From assembly GCA_016721185.1 (NCBI GenBank), contig JADKIP010000016.1, positions 62,001 to 126,000 on the forward strand: 64,000 nt of DNA, read 5' to 3'. The notes beneath the pieces were generated by a model. The model was given only the letters and a program-made list of their open reading frames with translations. It did no database searches and had not been told where the DNA came from. The position numbers and the translations under genes are program-made. This DNA is from Candidatus Dechloromonas phosphorivorans (GTDB lineage Bacteria; Pseudomonadota; Gammaproteobacteria; Burkholderiales; Rhodocyclaceae). Shown here in pieces: positions 11,748 to 21,563 of the stretch (the first letter of the stretch is position 1; each line of letters begins with the position of its first letter).

Positions 11748-11980
11748 TTAGGCCGCTGGGGTAGCAGCCTTGCCGCGCATGGCGCCAAACTTCTGATTGA
11801 ACTTCTCGACGCGGCCAGCCGTGTCGACAATCTTCTGTTTGCCGGTGTAGAACGGATGGCAGAGCGAACAAACTTCAACATGAAAATCTTTTTCTTCATG
11901 GTGGATTTGGTGGTGAAGACGCTACCGCAGGAGCAGGTCACCTGAAGTTCGTTGTACTCGGGATGGATATTGGCTTTCAT
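11748..11980 (-). CDS. rpmE: Ribosomal protein L31 (bL31), frameshifted
   Basis: ATG 11980 opens a normal bL31 N terminus ([11 protein letters not shown], then a TCSCGSVF zinc-ribbon half). After about 28 residues the frame fails: following ATG AAG AAA AAG the expected [16 protein letters not shown] sequence continues one base back. It then runs to a proper end (GKAATPAA, stop at 11750-11748). One extra A in the five-base A run at about 11891-11895 restores a 77-residue protein with both CxxC halves. The reason could be a sequencing or assembly error in a homopolymer, a real mutation, or -1 slippage on AAA AAG. The gene is followed by a strong terminator and lies next to rho, as in many Betaproteobacteria. 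Confidence 0.8.
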
Positions 11981-12077
11981 CTTTTGTCCTATAATCAAGC
12001 GACCGGCGGATGTGGCCGATCTGGAAAACACGAGATTATCCTCGAATAATCACGCAGTTGCAACACGTTTTGGCAAC

Positions 12078-13337
12078 TTAGCCGCGACGCATCGCATCAA
12101 AAAACTCGGCATTGCCCTTGGTGGACTTGACCTTGTCGAGCAGGAATTCCATTGCGGCGAGGTCGTCCATCGGGTAACAGAGCTTGCGCAGCACCCACAT
12201 TTTCTGCAGGACGTCGGGCTTGAGCAGCAGTTCTTCGCGGCGCGTGCCCGAACGATTGACGTTGATTGCCGGGTACATCCGCTTCTCGGCCATGCGACGG
12301 TCGAGGTGGATTTCCGAGTTGCCGGTACCCTTGAATTCTTCGTAAATCACTTCGTCCATGCGCGAGCCGGTGTCGATCAGCGCCGTGGCGAGGATGGTCA
12401 GCGAGCCACCTTCCTCAATATTTCGTGCGGCACCGAAGAAACGCTTGGGTTTTTGCAGGGCGTTGGCATCGACGCCGCCGGTCAGCACCTTGCCGGAAGC
12501 CGGTTGCACGGTGTTGTAGGCGCGGGCGAGGCGGGTGATCGAGTCAAGCAGGATGACGACATCCTTCTTGTGTTCAACCAGGCGCTTGGCCTTTTCGATA
12601 ACCATTTCAGCCACGGCAACGTGACGGCTGGCCGGTTCGTCGAAGGTCGAGGCAACGACTTCGCCCTTCACTGTGCGGGTCATTTCGGTGACTTCTTCCG
12701 GGCGCTCGTCGATCAGCAAAACGATCAGAATGACGTCCGGGTGGTTGCTCGTTATCGCATGTGCGATGTGCTGCAGCATGACCGTCTTGCCGGATTTCGG
12801 CGGCGAGACGATCAGGCCGCGCTGGCCGCAACCGACTGGCGCAATCATGTCGATCACCCGGCTGGTGATGTTTTCTTCCGCCTTGATCTCACGCTCCAGA
12901 CGCAACATGCGCGTCGGATGCAGCGCCGTCAGGTTCTCGAACATGATCTTGTTCTTGTTCGCTTCCGGCGGGAAACCGTTGATCGATTCCAGCTTGGTCA
13001 GCGCCACATAGCGTTCGCCATCCTTCGGGGTGCGAATTTCGCCCTCGATGGTGTCACCGGTGCGCAAGTTGAAGCGACGGACTTGTGACGGGGAGACATA
13101 AATGTCGTCCGGGTTGGCGAGGTAGGAGGTGTCGGAGGAGCGGAGGAAGCCGTAGCCGTCCGACAGTACTTCCAGCGTGCCGTCGCCGTAAATGGTTTCA
13201 CCATTTTTCGCTTTGGCTTTCAGGATGGCGTAGATCAGCTCCTGTTTGCGCATGCGGTTGGCGTTTTCGATGGCTAGTTCGGTCGCCATCTCCAGCAATT
13301 TGCTGACGTGTAGTATTTTGAGGTCTGAGAGTTGCAT
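12078..13337 (-). CDS. rho: Transcription termination factor Rho
   Basis: At 419 residues this is the standard Rho length. It has an N-terminal helix bundle ([18 protein letters not shown]), a cold-shock-like RNA-binding domain (GYGFLRS), Walker A in SPPKSGKT, the catalytic [10 protein letters not shown] and the R-loop region near the end ([10 protein letters not shown]). The hexameric helicase ends transcription at rut sites. ATG 13337 matches the family N terminus; an in-frame upstream ATG at 13439 would add 34 unrelated residues. The neighbours trxA (upstream) and rpmE (downstream) give the common betaproteobacterial trxA-rho-rpmE order. Confidence 0.98.
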   Translation of the reverse strand: MQLSDLKILHVSKLLEMATELAIENANRMRKQELIYAILKAKAKNGETIYGDGTLEVLSDGYGFLRSSDTSYLANPDDIYVSPSQVRRFNLRTGDTIEGEIRTPKDGERYVALTKLESINGFPPEANKNKIMFENLTALHPTRMLRLEREIKAEENITSRVIDMIAPVGCGQRGLIVSPPKSGKTVMLQHIAHAITSNHPDVILIVLLIDERPEEVTEMTRTVKGEVVASTFDEPASRHVAVAEMVIEKAKRLVEHKKDVVILLDSITRLARAYNTVQPASGKVLTGGVDANALQKPKRFFGAARNIEEGGSLTILATALIDTGSRMDEVIYEEFKGTGNSEIHLDRRMAEKRMYPAINVNRSGTRREELLLKPDVLQKMWVLRKLCYPMDDLAAMEFLLDKVKSTKGNAEFFDAMRRG

Positions 13338-13453
13338 TTCGGAGTGTGTGTGGCGCCGTAATCGGTACCGGGGTTCTGTCTTAGAACCTGAGCAGGGGCG
13401 CTTGAATTGCTGGGAGGGGGGAGGATGCGACGGCGTCAAGCCAGGTGCATTTG

Positions 13454-13480
13454 CCTGAAGGCGTAGAAAGCGCCTTCAGG
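13454..13480 (-). terminator. Hairpin between trxA and rho
   Basis: A perfect 10-bp stem, CCTGAAGGCG/CGCCTTCAGG, with a 7-base loop, just after the trxA stop. No T run follows on the minus strand, so termination may be partial and allow read-through into rho. Confidence 0.5.
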
Positions 13481-13497
13481 ACTGGAGACTACGGAGA

Positions 13498-13824
13498 TTA
13501 CAGATTGCTGTCAATAAAGGCAGCGAGTTGCGACTTGGAGAGGGCGCCGACTTTGGTCGCTTCGACGTTGCCGTTTTTGAAAATCATCAGCGTCGGGATG
13601 CCACGGATGCCGAATTTTGCCGGCGTCGCCTGGTTGTCATCGATATTGACCTTGGCGACTTTGAGCCGGCCGGCGTATTCGTTGGCAATTTCGTCGAGAA
13701 TCGGGGCAATCATCTTGCAGGGACCACACCATTCTGCCCAGTAGTCGACGAGCACCGCTTGCGGTGACTGCAGCACTTCGGCTTCGAAGGTGTCGTCGGT
13801 GACGTAATGGATGTGCTCGCTCAT
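13498..13824 (-). CDS. trxA: Thioredoxin 1
   Basis: A 108-residue cytosolic thioredoxin with the active site WCGPCK and the downstream [11 protein letters not shown] containing the cis-proline. It reduces protein disulfides with electrons from thioredoxin reductase. ATG 13824 is preceded by a clear Shine-Dalgarno (TTGAGG) and matches the family start; an in-frame start at 13899 would add unrelated residues. It is the first gene before rho on the minus strand. Confidence 0.98.
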   Translation of the reverse strand: MSEHIHYVTDDTFEAEVLQSPQAVLVDYWAEWCGPCKMIAPILDEIANEYAGRLKVAKVNIDDNQATPAKFGIRGIPTLMIFKNGNVEATKVGALSKSQLAAFIDSNL

Positions 13825-13953
13825 GGTTGCCTCAATGGAATAAATGTAATGGGTAATACAGAAGGGAGAATTCTCGCCGTAGCGTCGTACTTGCCACAAC
13901 GGCGTAGAGAATTTTTGAGTGATGCTAGCGAAAAAAAAGGGCTTAGGGAAGTA

Positions 13954-14556
13954 TCAGCGGCCGGGTTTCAATAAATTGGCTAACTCGACTGCGGTTTTGA
14001 CGCCCATTTTGTCAAAAAGGTTCGCTCTATGCACTTCAACGGTGCGCATGCTGATATTCAGTTCGTCGGCGATCACCTTGTTGAGTTTGCTCGCCAGCAC
14101 TAATTCCATAATTTGTTTCTCGCGTGTCGTCAGGCTGGAAATTCGGCTTTTTACCGAGTCGACCGCAGCATTTGCCGCACGTTGGTCGGCGTGGAGCGCC
14201 ATCGCTTGCTCAATGCGGCTTGCCAGTTCGTTATCGTTCAAGGGCTTTTCGAAAAAGTCGAAGGCGCCTTTTTTGAGGGTGGCGACGGCCAGCGGAACGT
14301 CGCCGTGGCCGGTCAGGAATATGACCGGTAGTGTCGATGCCTGCTCGTGCAGCTGGTCAAAGCAATCCAGCCCGCTCATGCCGGTCATGCGCATGTCGAG
14401 AACGATGCAGCCGCTCATCGCGGGCGTCCACGCGGCCAGGAAGGTTTCTGCCGAGTCGTAGGTGGTGCAGGGCAGGCCGCGTGATTTGAGGAGCCAGGCG
14501 AGGGCGTCGCGAATGGCTTCGTCGTCATCGACAATATGAGCTTGTGGCTGGTTCAT
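13954..14556 (-). CDS. dctR: C4-dicarboxylate response regulator, FixJ/NarL-type
   Basis: A 200-residue regulator. The receiver domain has phosphoacceptor Asp54 in VLDMRMTGMSG, and the C-terminal LuxR/FixJ helix-turn-helix reads LTTREKQIMELV...NISMRTVEVHRANLFDKMG. ATGA overlap with the kinase gene (14553-14556) shows it is the partner of that sensor. The location next to dctA and dctPQM, and the FixJ architecture typical of Rhodobacter DctR, support control of C4-dicarboxylate uptake. The target is probably the inverted repeat found upstream of both dctA and dctP. Confidence 0.85.
   Translation of the reverse strand: MNQPQAHIVDDDEAIRDALAWLLKSRGLPCTTYDSAETFLAAWTPAMSGCIVLDMRMTGMSGLDCFDQLHEQASTLPVIFLTGHGDVPLAVATLKKGAFDFFEKPLNDNELASRIEQAMALHADQRAANAAVDSVKSRISSLTTREKQIMELVLASKLNKVIADELNISMRTVEVHRANLFDKMGVKTAVELANLLKPGR
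14135..14167 (-). repeat. Dispersed USS-like repeat (TGCGGTCGAC), inside dctR
   Basis: Core 14158-14167, minus strand, then GTAAAAAGC and GAATTTCC. Confidence 0.75.
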
Positions 14557-16541
14557 GCGTCCTCAAGGGGCAGGGTGAAAATGAATATCGTACCGGTTCC
14601 GGTCGGCGATTGCGGGTTGTCTTCGGCCCATAATCGGCCGCGATGGAATTCAATAATCGAGCGGCAAATCGAAAGCCCGACACCCATGCCTTCCGGCTTG
14701 GTGGTGAAGAAAGCGGTGAATAGTTTGGTCCGGACTTCCGGCGTGATGCCGCAGCCGCAATCGCTGACGCTGATACGTAATTCAGCCGCGCTGATTTCGG
14801 TGACGATACGGATGACGCGATCAGCCGCCGGGGTGCTTGCCATCGCCTCCATGCCGTTGCGAATGAGGTTGAGCAGTACCTGTTCCAGCATCAGGCGATC
14901 CGCAGGAATCGGCGGCAGGTGATGCGGCACTTCGCATTCAATCCGGATCTGATGTTTGCGCGCATCCGGCTCGACGAAACCGAGGCAGTCCTCAATGACG
15001 TCGCCCAGCGAGCAGGGCGCGCGTTTGGGTTCGCTCTTGCGCACAAAGTCATGAACGCGGCGAATGATTTTGCCGGCCCGTTGCGCCTGAACGCTGATTT
15101 TTTCCAGGGCCGGGCGGATGTCCTGCGGTGCGCAACCGTCGCGTTCCAGAAGGTTCAGACAGCCGGCGTTGTAGCTCGCAATCGCCGCCAGGGGCTGATT
15201 CAGTTCGTGCGCCAGGGTTGATGCCATCTCGCCCATCGTTACCAGGCGTGAGGTGAATTGCAGTTGCTCCTGCTGCTGCCGAGCCAGTTCTTCGGCGCGT
15301 TTTCTTTCCGTAATATCGAGCACCGAGGCCATCCAGCCGGTGTGCTGGCCGTTGCCATCAATCAGCCGGGCTTCGTAAATCAGCGCATTAAAGCGTTCGC
15401 CATTTTTGCGTTTGAAGGTGATTTCAAAGCCATCCGGCGGCGCATTGCCGTCCAGCACGCTCTGGTGTATCGCATAGGTTTCATCGATTTGTTCCGGCAC
15501 CCAATAGGGCATCGGCGGAGACTTGTCGACCAGTTCCTTGCTGCTGAAACCGGTCATTTTGCAGAATGCCGGATTGACATAAGTAATGCAGCCGCTGAGG
15601 TCGCGCGCCCGCATGCCGACGGTCAAGGAGTTTTCCATCGAGGTGCGAAAAGCGTGTTCGGCGCGGAGCGCTTCCTCGGCGCGTGATCGTTTTTGCATCA
15701 AATCTCTTACCAGCCAAAGGCTCCAGAAGACGCCGGCGGCCAGAATGACAATTGCTACGGTCAACAGCCTTTGCAGCGAATTATCGGCAGTTTTATAGCT
15801 GGTGACGCGCAGCTTCATGCCATAACCCGGCGGATCAAGCGGGATCTCGTAGCTCTGGATGCCGCTGCCTTCAATATGGGTTTTTGTCGCGTACTGGATA
15901 TCGTTGTCGTCGACGATCACAACCTTGTATTTCTCGGCAAACCACCAGGGCACCAGATTGTTAAGCAAGGTTTCGATCGGATAGACCGCGACCAGCATGC
16001 CTTTGAGTTCGCGGCCATCAAAAACCGGCACCATCAACTCAATAAAAGCCCGGTTGCCTTCCAAAAAGAAAGGTTCGCTATAAACCCGCTTGCCAAGGCG
16101 GCTGGCCATGTCGAATGCCTTGTCGGTCACGGGCGGGCCAAAGGCGGCAATCGCCTCGTCGGGCAGCGTGCTGGTCGGCAAGGCATCCACCACCTTGCGC
16201 TGCGCATCAAACCAGAGCAACTGCGAAAGTTCGGGATTGTTTTTCAGCAAATGGGCGGCGCGCAGGCGAAAGATTTTTTTCTGCTCAGGCAGGCTCACCA
16301 TGTCGGCGGCCAGTTGCTGCAACTGTTCTTCGTTGCCGCTCAAATGAAAGCGGAGGTTTTGCTCCAGCCAGAGCACATCCTTGATCAGGGCCGTCCGATC
16401 CTCCTCCGCCTCATTGTTTTGCAGCAGCCAGAGCAGCGAAAGGAGCGCCGCCAGCAGCAGGACGATGCCAAATTTGGGCAGCGCCAGCAGCCAGGCCATG
16501 CGGCGGGTGTTGCTGGGGACGATTGGGCGAAATCGATTCAT
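14553..16541 (-). CDS. dctS: C4-dicarboxylate sensor histidine kinase
   Basis: A 662-residue inner-membrane kinase. A membrane helix at about 15-35 and another at about 255-275 enclose a periplasmic Cache-like sensing domain. A cytoplasmic PAS domain (~295-410), a HisKA domain with the His in [12 protein letters not shown] and a HATPase domain ([12 protein letters not shown]) follow. HELNQPLAA is typical of the DctS/FixL kinase group. It would sense external succinate, fumarate or malate and phosphorylate DctR. It is transcribed divergently from dctA, and the 152-base gap holds the proposed DctR site. Confidence 0.86.
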   Translation of the reverse strand: MNRFRPIVPSNTRRMAWLLALPKFGIVLLLAALLSLLWLLQNNEAEEDRTALIKDVLWLEQNLRFHLSGNEEQLQQLAADMVSLPEQKKIFRLRAAHLLKNNPELSQLLWFDAQRKVVDALPTSTLPDEAIAAFGPPVTDKAFDMASRLGKRVYSEPFFLEGNRAFIELMVPVFDGRELKGMLVAVYPIETLLNNLVPWWFAEKYKVVIVDDNDIQYATKTHIEGSGIQSYEIPLDPPGYGMKLRVTSYKTADNSLQRLLTVAIVILAAGVFWSLWLVRDLMQKRSRAEEALRAEHAFRTSMENSLTVGMRARDLSGCITYVNPAFCKMTGFSSKELVDKSPPMPYWVPEQIDETYAIHQSVLDGNAPPDGFEITFKRKNGERFNALIYEARLIDGNGQHTGWMASVLDITERKRAEELARQQQEQLQFTSRLVTMGEMASTLAHELNQPLAAIASYNAGCLNLLERDGCAPQDIRPALEKISVQAQRAGKIIRRVHDFVRKSEPKRAPCSLGDVIEDCLGFVEPDARKHQIRIECEVPHHLPPIPADRLMLEQVLLNLIRNGMEAMASTPAADRVIRIVTEISAAELRISVSDCGCGITPEVRTKLFTAFFTTKPEGMGVGLSICRSIIEFHRGRLWAEDNPQSPTGTGTIFIFTLPLEDA

Positions 16542-16598
16542 GGCGGAAATGGTACACCACGTTTTTCACGGGTGCGCTATTGCGGCTTTCCACTAGTC

Positions 16599-16612
16599 GG
16601 ATATCCACAATA
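16599..16612. promoter_or_regulatory. Putative DctR site upstream of dctA
   Basis: GGATATCCACAATA lies 81 bases before the dctA start. It differs by one base from GGAAATCCACAATA at 18110-18123, the same distance upstream of dctP. A second TTTCCAC half lies just upstream. The shared sequence and spacing suggest a common regulator, most simply the adjacent DctR. Confidence 0.55.
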
Positions 16613-16693
16613 GCTGTGACGGGGCCGTCTGGGGATACTGCGCGCCGTTCTCTGAATCTTTCCGAATGCAGCCATCAAAGGAGCCCTGTTTCC

Positions 16694-18043
16694 ATGGCCA
16701 AAAAAGCGATTTACAAGAGTCTTTATTTTCAGGTCATTCTCGCCATTGTCATTGGCGTGGCGCTGGGCCATTTTTACCCGGAAACGGGTGCCGCCATGAA
16801 GCCCTTTGGTGATGGATTTATCCGCCTGATCAAGATGATCATCGCGCCGATCATCTTCTGCACCATCGTCGTCGGCATTGCCGGCATGGAAGACATGAAA
16901 AAGGTCGGCAAGACCGGCGGCCTGGCGGTGCTTTATTTTGAAGTGGTCAGCTCGATTGCGCTGGTGATCGGCCTGATTGTGGTCAACCTGTGGGGCCCCG
17001 GTGTCGGCATGAACGTCGATGTTTCCACGCTGGACACCAAGGGCATCGCCAAATTTGCCGAGCCGGGCAAGATGCAATCGACGGCTGATTTCCTGATGAA
17101 CATCATCCCGACCAGCGTTGTTGATGCCTTTGCCAAGGGCGACATGCTGCAGGTGCTGTTCTTCTCGATTCTCTTCGGTTACTCGATGCATGCCTTTGGC
17201 GAACGCGGCAAGCCGGTGTTCGACCTGATCGAAAAGCTGTCACACGTCCTCTTCGGTATCGTCGGCGTCATCATGAAAGTAGCCCCAATCGGCGCTTTCG
17301 GTGCGATGGCCTACACCATTGGCAAGCACGGTCTCGGTAGCCTGACGCAACTGATCAGCCTGATGGGTGCCTTTTACCTGACCTGCCTGATCTTTATTTT
17401 TGGCGTACTCGGCAGCATCTCGGCATTCCACGGCTTCTCCATCTGGAAACTGATCAAGTACATCAAGGAAGAATTGTTCCTGGTGCTCGGCACCTCGTCG
17501 TCGGAATCTGCCCTGCCGCGCCTGATGGCCAAGATGGAAAATGCCGGTGCCGAGAAATCGGTCGTCGGTCTGGTCGTCCCGACCGGTTACTCCTTCAATC
17601 TCGATGGCACCTCGATCTACCTGACGATGGCTGCAGTCTTTATTGCCCAGGCGACCAATACACCAATGGATCTGTCGCAACAGATCACCCTGCTGGCGAT
17701 TCTTCTGCTCACCTCCAAAGGTGCTGCGGGTGTGACCGGGAGTGGTTTCATTGTGTTGGCGGCAACGCTCTCGGCCGTTGGTACGGTGCCGGTAGCTGGC
17801 CTGGCGCTGATTCTCGGTATCGACCGTTTCATGTCGGAAGCGCGTGCCCTGACCAACTTTATTGGCAACAGCGTGGCGACACTGGTCGTCGCCAAATGGG
17901 TCAAGGCACTGGATACCAAGCGCCTGGATGCCGTCCTTAACGACGAAACCCAGGACGAGGCTGACTTCCCTGAACTGGTGCTTGACGACGCGCCGGATAT
18001 CGAGATCCCGCATAGCCCAAGACCTATTGTCGAACATCACTAA
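16694..18043 (+). CDS. dctA: C4-dicarboxylate:cation symporter DctA
   Basis: A 449-residue DAACS/SLC1-family secondary transporter for succinate, fumarate and malate. Family marks include the serine-rich re-entrant loop [11 protein letters not shown], the NLDGTSIYL motif in the next helix and the substrate/ion site near [14 protein letters not shown]. Several membrane helices are evident from residue 10 on. ATG 16694 ([13 protein letters not shown]) was chosen over an upstream in-frame start, since AAAGGAG precedes it. The gene is divergent from dctSR and followed by a strong terminator before dctP. Confidence 0.96.
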   Translation: MAKKAIYKSLYFQVILAIVIGVALGHFYPETGAAMKPFGDGFIRLIKMIIAPIIFCTIVVGIAGMEDMKKVGKTGGLAVLYFEVVSSIALVIGLIVVNLWGPGVGMNVDVSTLDTKGIAKFAEPGKMQSTADFLMNIIPTSVVDAFAKGDMLQVLFFSILFGYSMHAFGERGKPVFDLIEKLSHVLFGIVGVIMKVAPIGAFGAMAYTIGKHGLGSLTQLISLMGAFYLTCLIFIFGVLGSISAFHGFSIWKLIKYIKEELFLVLGTSSSESALPRLMAKMENAGAEKSVVGLVVPTGYSFNLDGTSIYLTMAAVFIAQATNTPMDLSQQITLLAILLLTSKGAAGVTGSGFIVLAATLSAVGTVPVAGLALILGIDRFMSEARALTNFIGNSVATLVVAKWVKALDTKRLDAVLNDETQDEADFPELVLDDAPDIEIPHSPRPIVEHH

Positions 18044-18061
18044 AATTCAAGTTGTTTCAGC

Positions 18062-18097
18062 AAAAACCGCCGGCCAGTCCGGCGGTTTTCATTTTTA
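18062..18097 (+). terminator. Intrinsic terminator of dctA
   Basis: An 11-bp stem, AAAACCGCCGG/CCGGCGGTTTT, with a 5-base loop is followed by a T-rich stretch, directly after dctA. Confidence 0.85.
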
Positions 18098-18106
18098 CGG
18101 GCGCTA

Positions 18107-18123
18107 TGTGGAAATCCACAATA
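18107..18123. promoter_or_regulatory. Palindromic putative DctR site upstream of dctP
   Basis: TGTGGAAATCCACA (18107-18120) is a perfect palindrome followed by ATA. It shares 13 of 14 bases with the site upstream of dctA, at nearly the same distance from the start codon (about 80 bases). Confidence 0.6.
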
Positions 18124-18203
18124 CCGGTGAGTTACCTCTTTCGTAATGCTTCCACTCAGTCGTAATTCACTATTTCGCGACCTAACCTTCAATGGAGACA
18201 ACA

Positions 18204-19208
18204 ATGAAAATTTCCAAGCTTCTGATTGGCCTGTTTGCCGGCGCCATTTCCCTGGCCGCCTATGCCCAACAACCGATCGTGATCAAATTCAGCCACGTCG
18301 TCGCCAACGACACGCCTAAAGGTAAGGCGGCTGAAATGTTCGCCAAAAAAGCCGCAGAACTGACCAAAGGCAAAGTCAAGGTTGAGGTTTACGCCAACTC
18401 GACGCTGTACAAGGACAAGGAAGAAATGGAAGCCCTGCAGCTGGGCGCCGTTCAGATGCTGGCCCCGTCGCTCGCCAAGTTCGGCCCGCTCGGCGTCAAG
18501 GAATTTGAAGTCTTCGACCTGCCGTTTATTTTCAGTGACTACGATGCCCTGCGTCGGGTGACCAATGGCGCGGTCGGCAAACAGTTGCTCGCCAAGCTGG
18601 AACCCAAAGGTATTCGTGGCCTGGGCTACTGGGACAATGGCTTCAAGTCGTTCTCGCTGAACAGCCCGATCAAGTCGCCGGCTGACCTCAAGGGCAAGAA
18701 GCTGCGCATTCAGTCCTCCAAAGTGCTGGAAGAGGAAATCCGCTCGGTGGGCGGCTTGCCGCAGGTCATGGCCTTCTCCGAGGTTTATCAGGCGCTGCAG
18801 ACCGGTGTGGTCGACGGCACTGAAAACCCGATTTCCAACCTCTACACGCAGAAAATGCATGAGGTGCAAAAGCATCTGACGATCACCGATCACGGCTATC
18901 TCGGCTACGCAGTCATCGTCAACAAGAAGTTCTGGGATGGCCTGCCGGCTGATGTCCGGGCGCAACTTGAGGATGCCATGGAGCAAGCCACCCGTTACGC
19001 CAACCAGATCGCCAAGGTCGAAAACGAGGCATCTCTTGAAGCGGTGAAGAAGAGCGGCAAGACCACCGTTTATGTGCCGACCAAGGAAGAGCGTCTGGCT
19101 TTCAAGAAAGCCATGATGCCGGTCCATCAGAAAATGGAAGGCCGTATCGGCAAGGAAGTTATCCAGAATGTCTATAAAGACACTGGTTTCAAGCCGGATG
19201 CCCTGTAA
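18204..19208 (+). CDS. dctP: TRAP C4-dicarboxylate transporter, periplasmic binding protein
   Basis: A 334-residue extracytoplasmic solute receptor. It has a Sec signal peptide (MKISKLLIGLFAGAISLAAYA) and the DctP fold with conserved KFSHVVANDTPKG, the carboxylate-binding region with arginine in KLRIQSSKV, and the late NPISNLYTQK motif. It captures C4-dicarboxylates for the DctQM permease. ATG 18204 has GGAGA eight bases upstream; an ATG at 18192 lies before the ribosome site. It is the first gene of dctPQM. Confidence 0.95.
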   Translation: MKISKLLIGLFAGAISLAAYAQQPIVIKFSHVVANDTPKGKAAEMFAKKAAELTKGKVKVEVYANSTLYKDKEEMEALQLGAVQMLAPSLAKFGPLGVKEFEVFDLPFIFSDYDALRRVTNGAVGKQLLAKLEPKGIRGLGYWDNGFKSFSLNSPIKSPADLKGKKLRIQSSKVLEEEIRSVGGLPQVMAFSEVYQALQTGVVDGTENPISNLYTQKMHEVQKHLTITDHGYLGYAVIVNKKFWDGLPADVRAQLEDAMEQATRYANQIAKVENEASLEAVKKSGKTTVYVPTKEERLAFKKAMMPVHQKMEGRIGKEVIQNVYKDTGFKPDAL

Positions 19209-19271
19209 GCGGTACTTGTAACCAATGATTCGGGGGCTGCGGCCCCCGAATCACACTGGGGGAAATTTATC

Positions 19272-20054
19272 ATGATCAACAAAGCGCTTAATCACATCGA
19301 AGAGCTGCTGGTCACGTTCCTGATGGGGGCGGCGACAGTCATTATTTTTGTCTCCGTGATGCACCGCTACATGGCGGGCGTGAATATTCCGGTCCTGCAA
19401 GACTGGTTGTTGACGCTCAACTTTGGCTGGGCTCAGGAACTCTGCATCATCATGTTCGTCTGGATGGCCAAGTTTGGTGCCGCCTATGGCGTGCGTACCG
19501 GCATTCACGTCGGCGTTGATGTGCTGATCAACCGCATGGGCGACAGCACGCGCAGCAAATTCATTGTCTTCGGTCTGCTCGCTGGTGCCACCTTTACCGG
19601 CATCGTTGCCGCGCTGGGTACCCATTTTGTCTGGGAAAACGGCGCGCATTACGCCATTTTCAGCTGGCTGGGGCTGGATACCGGTGACAACTACGAAGGC
19701 CCGACGACGCCGGACCTCGAATGGCCCACCTGGATCGTTTACAGCGCCATTCCACTCGGCACCTCGCTGATGTGCTTCCGCTTCCTGCAAGTGACGATGG
19801 GCTTCCTGAAAACGGGCGAACTGCCGCACCACGATCACGGCCACGTTGATGGTCTGGAAGAAGAAGTGCCACCGGTCGACTTTGACCCCTACGGCATGGA
19901 CGACAACCTGCACATGCACGACCTCAAGCACACGATGACGGGTGACCGTCGTACTGGCGATGAGCGCCGTAATCCGGTGGAGGATTCCCGCATCGGCTCC
20001 GAGCGGCGAGCGGCTCAACGCCGGGATGATGGCAAGAAGGGAGACCAATCATGA
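19272..20054 (+). CDS. dctQ: TRAP C4-dicarboxylate transporter, small permease, with long charged tail
   Basis: A 260-residue protein. The first ~185 residues form the four-helix DctQ domain (HIEELLVTFLMG at the start, ELCIIMFVWMAKFGAAYGV in the middle). The C terminus is unusually long: a His-rich stretch (PHHDHGHVDG), an acidic stretch (LEEEVPPVDFDPYG) and an Arg-rich end with repeated RRTGDERR/RIGSERR blocks. Ordinary DctQ proteins end soon after helix four. The stop overlaps dctM by four bases (ATGA), so the two permease subunits are coupled. Confidence 0.93.
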   Translation: MINKALNHIEELLVTFLMGAATVIIFVSVMHRYMAGVNIPVLQDWLLTLNFGWAQELCIIMFVWMAKFGAAYGVRTGIHVGVDVLINRMGDSTRSKFIVFGLLAGATFTGIVAALGTHFVWENGAHYAIFSWLGLDTGDNYEGPTTPDLEWPTWIVYSAIPLGTSLMCFRFLQVTMGFLKTGELPHHDHGHVDGLEEEVPPVDFDPYGMDDNLHMHDLKHTMTGDRRTGDERRNPVEDSRIGSERRAAQRRDDGKKGDQS

Positions 20055-21334
20055 ACGCGCTGGTAATTTTCGGTCTGCTGGCCGTACTCATGTTGACCGG
20101 CATGCCGATCTCGATTTCACTCGGCCTGACGGTACTGACCTTCCTCTTCACGATGACCGATGTGCCGCTGCAATCGGTGGCACTCAAGCTATTCACCGGC
20201 ATCGAGAAGTTCGAAATCATGGCGATTCCGTTCTTCATTCTGGCCGGCAACTTCCTGACCCACGGCGGGGTGGCGAAGCGGATGATCAACTTTGCCTCCA
20301 GCATGGTCGGGCACTGGTACGGCGGCCTCGGTCTGGCTGGCGTGCTGGCCTGTGCGCTGTTCGCTGCGGTCTCCGGCTCCAGCCCGGCAACCGTCGTTGC
20401 CATCGGCTCCATTCTGCTGCCGGCCATGGTCAAGGCAGGCTTTCCGAACAAGTTCGGGGCGGGCGTCATCGCCACCTCCGGCGCGCTCGGCATCCTGATT
20501 CCGCCGTCCATCGTCATGGTCATGTACTCGGTCGCCACCAATACTTCGGTCGGCGCCCTGTTCATGGCGGGTGTGGTGCCCGGTATCGCGCTGGCTTGCG
20601 TACTTGGCGGCGTTACCTGGTATCGCGCCAAGAAGTTCAACTACCCGCGTCAGCCGAAAGCCACCTGGGGCGAACGCTGGCAAGCCTTCCGCGCTTCCGC
20701 CTGGGGCCTGTTGCTGATCGTCGTCGTGATGGGCGGTATCTACTCCGGCATCTTCACCCCGACCGAAGCGGCAGCCATGTCTGCGGTCTACGCCTTTATC
20801 TGTGCCGTTTTCATCTACAAGGATCTCGGCATCAAGGACGTACCGAGGGTGCTGCTCAACTCGGCCAACATGTCGGCAATGCTGCTCTACATCATCACCA
20901 ATGCCGTGCTGTTCTCCTTCATCATGACCAACGAGAACATCCCGCAGGCGCTGGCTGACTGGATGTTGGGCAACGGGCTGGGCGTCATTACCTTCCTGCT
21001 CGCGGTCAACCTCATCCTGCTGATTGCCGGCAACTTCATGGAGCCATCCTCCATCGTCCTCATCTTCGCGCCGATTCTCTTCCCGGTGGCCGTCGCACTC
21101 GGCATCCACCCGGTGCACTTCGGTATTCTGATGGTGGTGAATATGGAGGTCGGGATGTGTCACCCACCGGTGGGCCTCAACCTCTATGTGGCGTCGGGGA
21201 TCACTAAAATGGGTATCACCGAACTCACGGTCGCCGTCTGGCCGTGGCTGCTCTCGATGCTCTGCTTCCTCATGGTGGTCACCTACTGGCCCGATCTGTC
21301 GCTCTGGCTACCCCGCACGATGGGCATGCTCTAA
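20051..21334 (+). CDS. dctM: TRAP C4-dicarboxylate transporter, large permease
   Basis: A 427-residue polytopic DctM subunit with about twelve helices. Family motifs are LTGMPISISLGL at the start, AVSGSSPATVVAIG, GYSGIFTPTEAAA-like GIYSGIFTPTEAAA, and GMCHPPVGLNLYV near the end. It forms the sodium-driven translocation channel with DctQ and accepts substrate from DctP. It is the last gene of dctPQM and is followed by a terminator. Confidence 0.96.
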   Translation: MNALVIFGLLAVLMLTGMPISISLGLTVLTFLFTMTDVPLQSVALKLFTGIEKFEIMAIPFFILAGNFLTHGGVAKRMINFASSMVGHWYGGLGLAGVLACALFAAVSGSSPATVVAIGSILLPAMVKAGFPNKFGAGVIATSGALGILIPPSIVMVMYSVATNTSVGALFMAGVVPGIALACVLGGVTWYRAKKFNYPRQPKATWGERWQAFRASAWGLLLIVVVMGGIYSGIFTPTEAAAMSAVYAFICAVFIYKDLGIKDVPRVLLNSANMSAMLLYIITNAVLFSFIMTNENIPQALADWMLGNGLGVITFLLAVNLILLIAGNFMEPSSIVLIFAPILFPVAVALGIHPVHFGILMVVNMEVGMCHPPVGLNLYVASGITKMGITELTVAVWPWLLSMLCFLMVVTYWPDLSLWLPRTMGML

Positions 21335-21353
21335 CTGCTCGTTGCGTAAGGAC

Positions 21354-21385
21354 AAAAAGCCTCGACTTCGGTCGGGGCTTTTTCT
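21354..21385 (+). terminator. Intrinsic terminator of dctPQM
   Basis: AAAAAGCCTCGAC pairs with GTCGGGGCTTTTT around a TTCG tetraloop and ends in a T run. Confidence 0.9.
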
Positions 21386-21422
21386 TTGGTCGGTGCAATA
21401 CTGCGACCAAAAAAGCTGGTCC

Positions 21423-21455
21423 TGCGGTCAACGCTAAAAAATGCCGAAATTTGCA
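21423..21455 (+). repeat. Dispersed USS-like repeat after dctM
   Basis: Core 21423-21432, then TAAAAAATG and GAAATTTG. It is intergenic, 20 bases past the terminator end. Confidence 0.8.
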
Positions 21456-21527
21456 GTCCAATTACGGCGCTTGGGGTTACTGAGGCGCTTGCATTGAATG
21501 ACTGATGCCATCGAGCCCTTATTTAAA

Positions 21528-21560
21528 GTTATACTCACTTAGTGAAAAAATGAGTATAAC
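21528..21560. promoter_or_regulatory. Perfect inverted repeat before the nucleotidyltransferase gene
   Basis: GTTATACTCA and TGAGTATAAC form a perfect 10-bp inverted repeat around a 13-base spacer. The right half ends three bases before the start codon at 21564. It could be an operator or an mRNA hairpin covering the ribosome site. TATACT in the left half could serve as a -10 box. Confidence 0.6.
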
Positions 21561-21563
21561 CAA

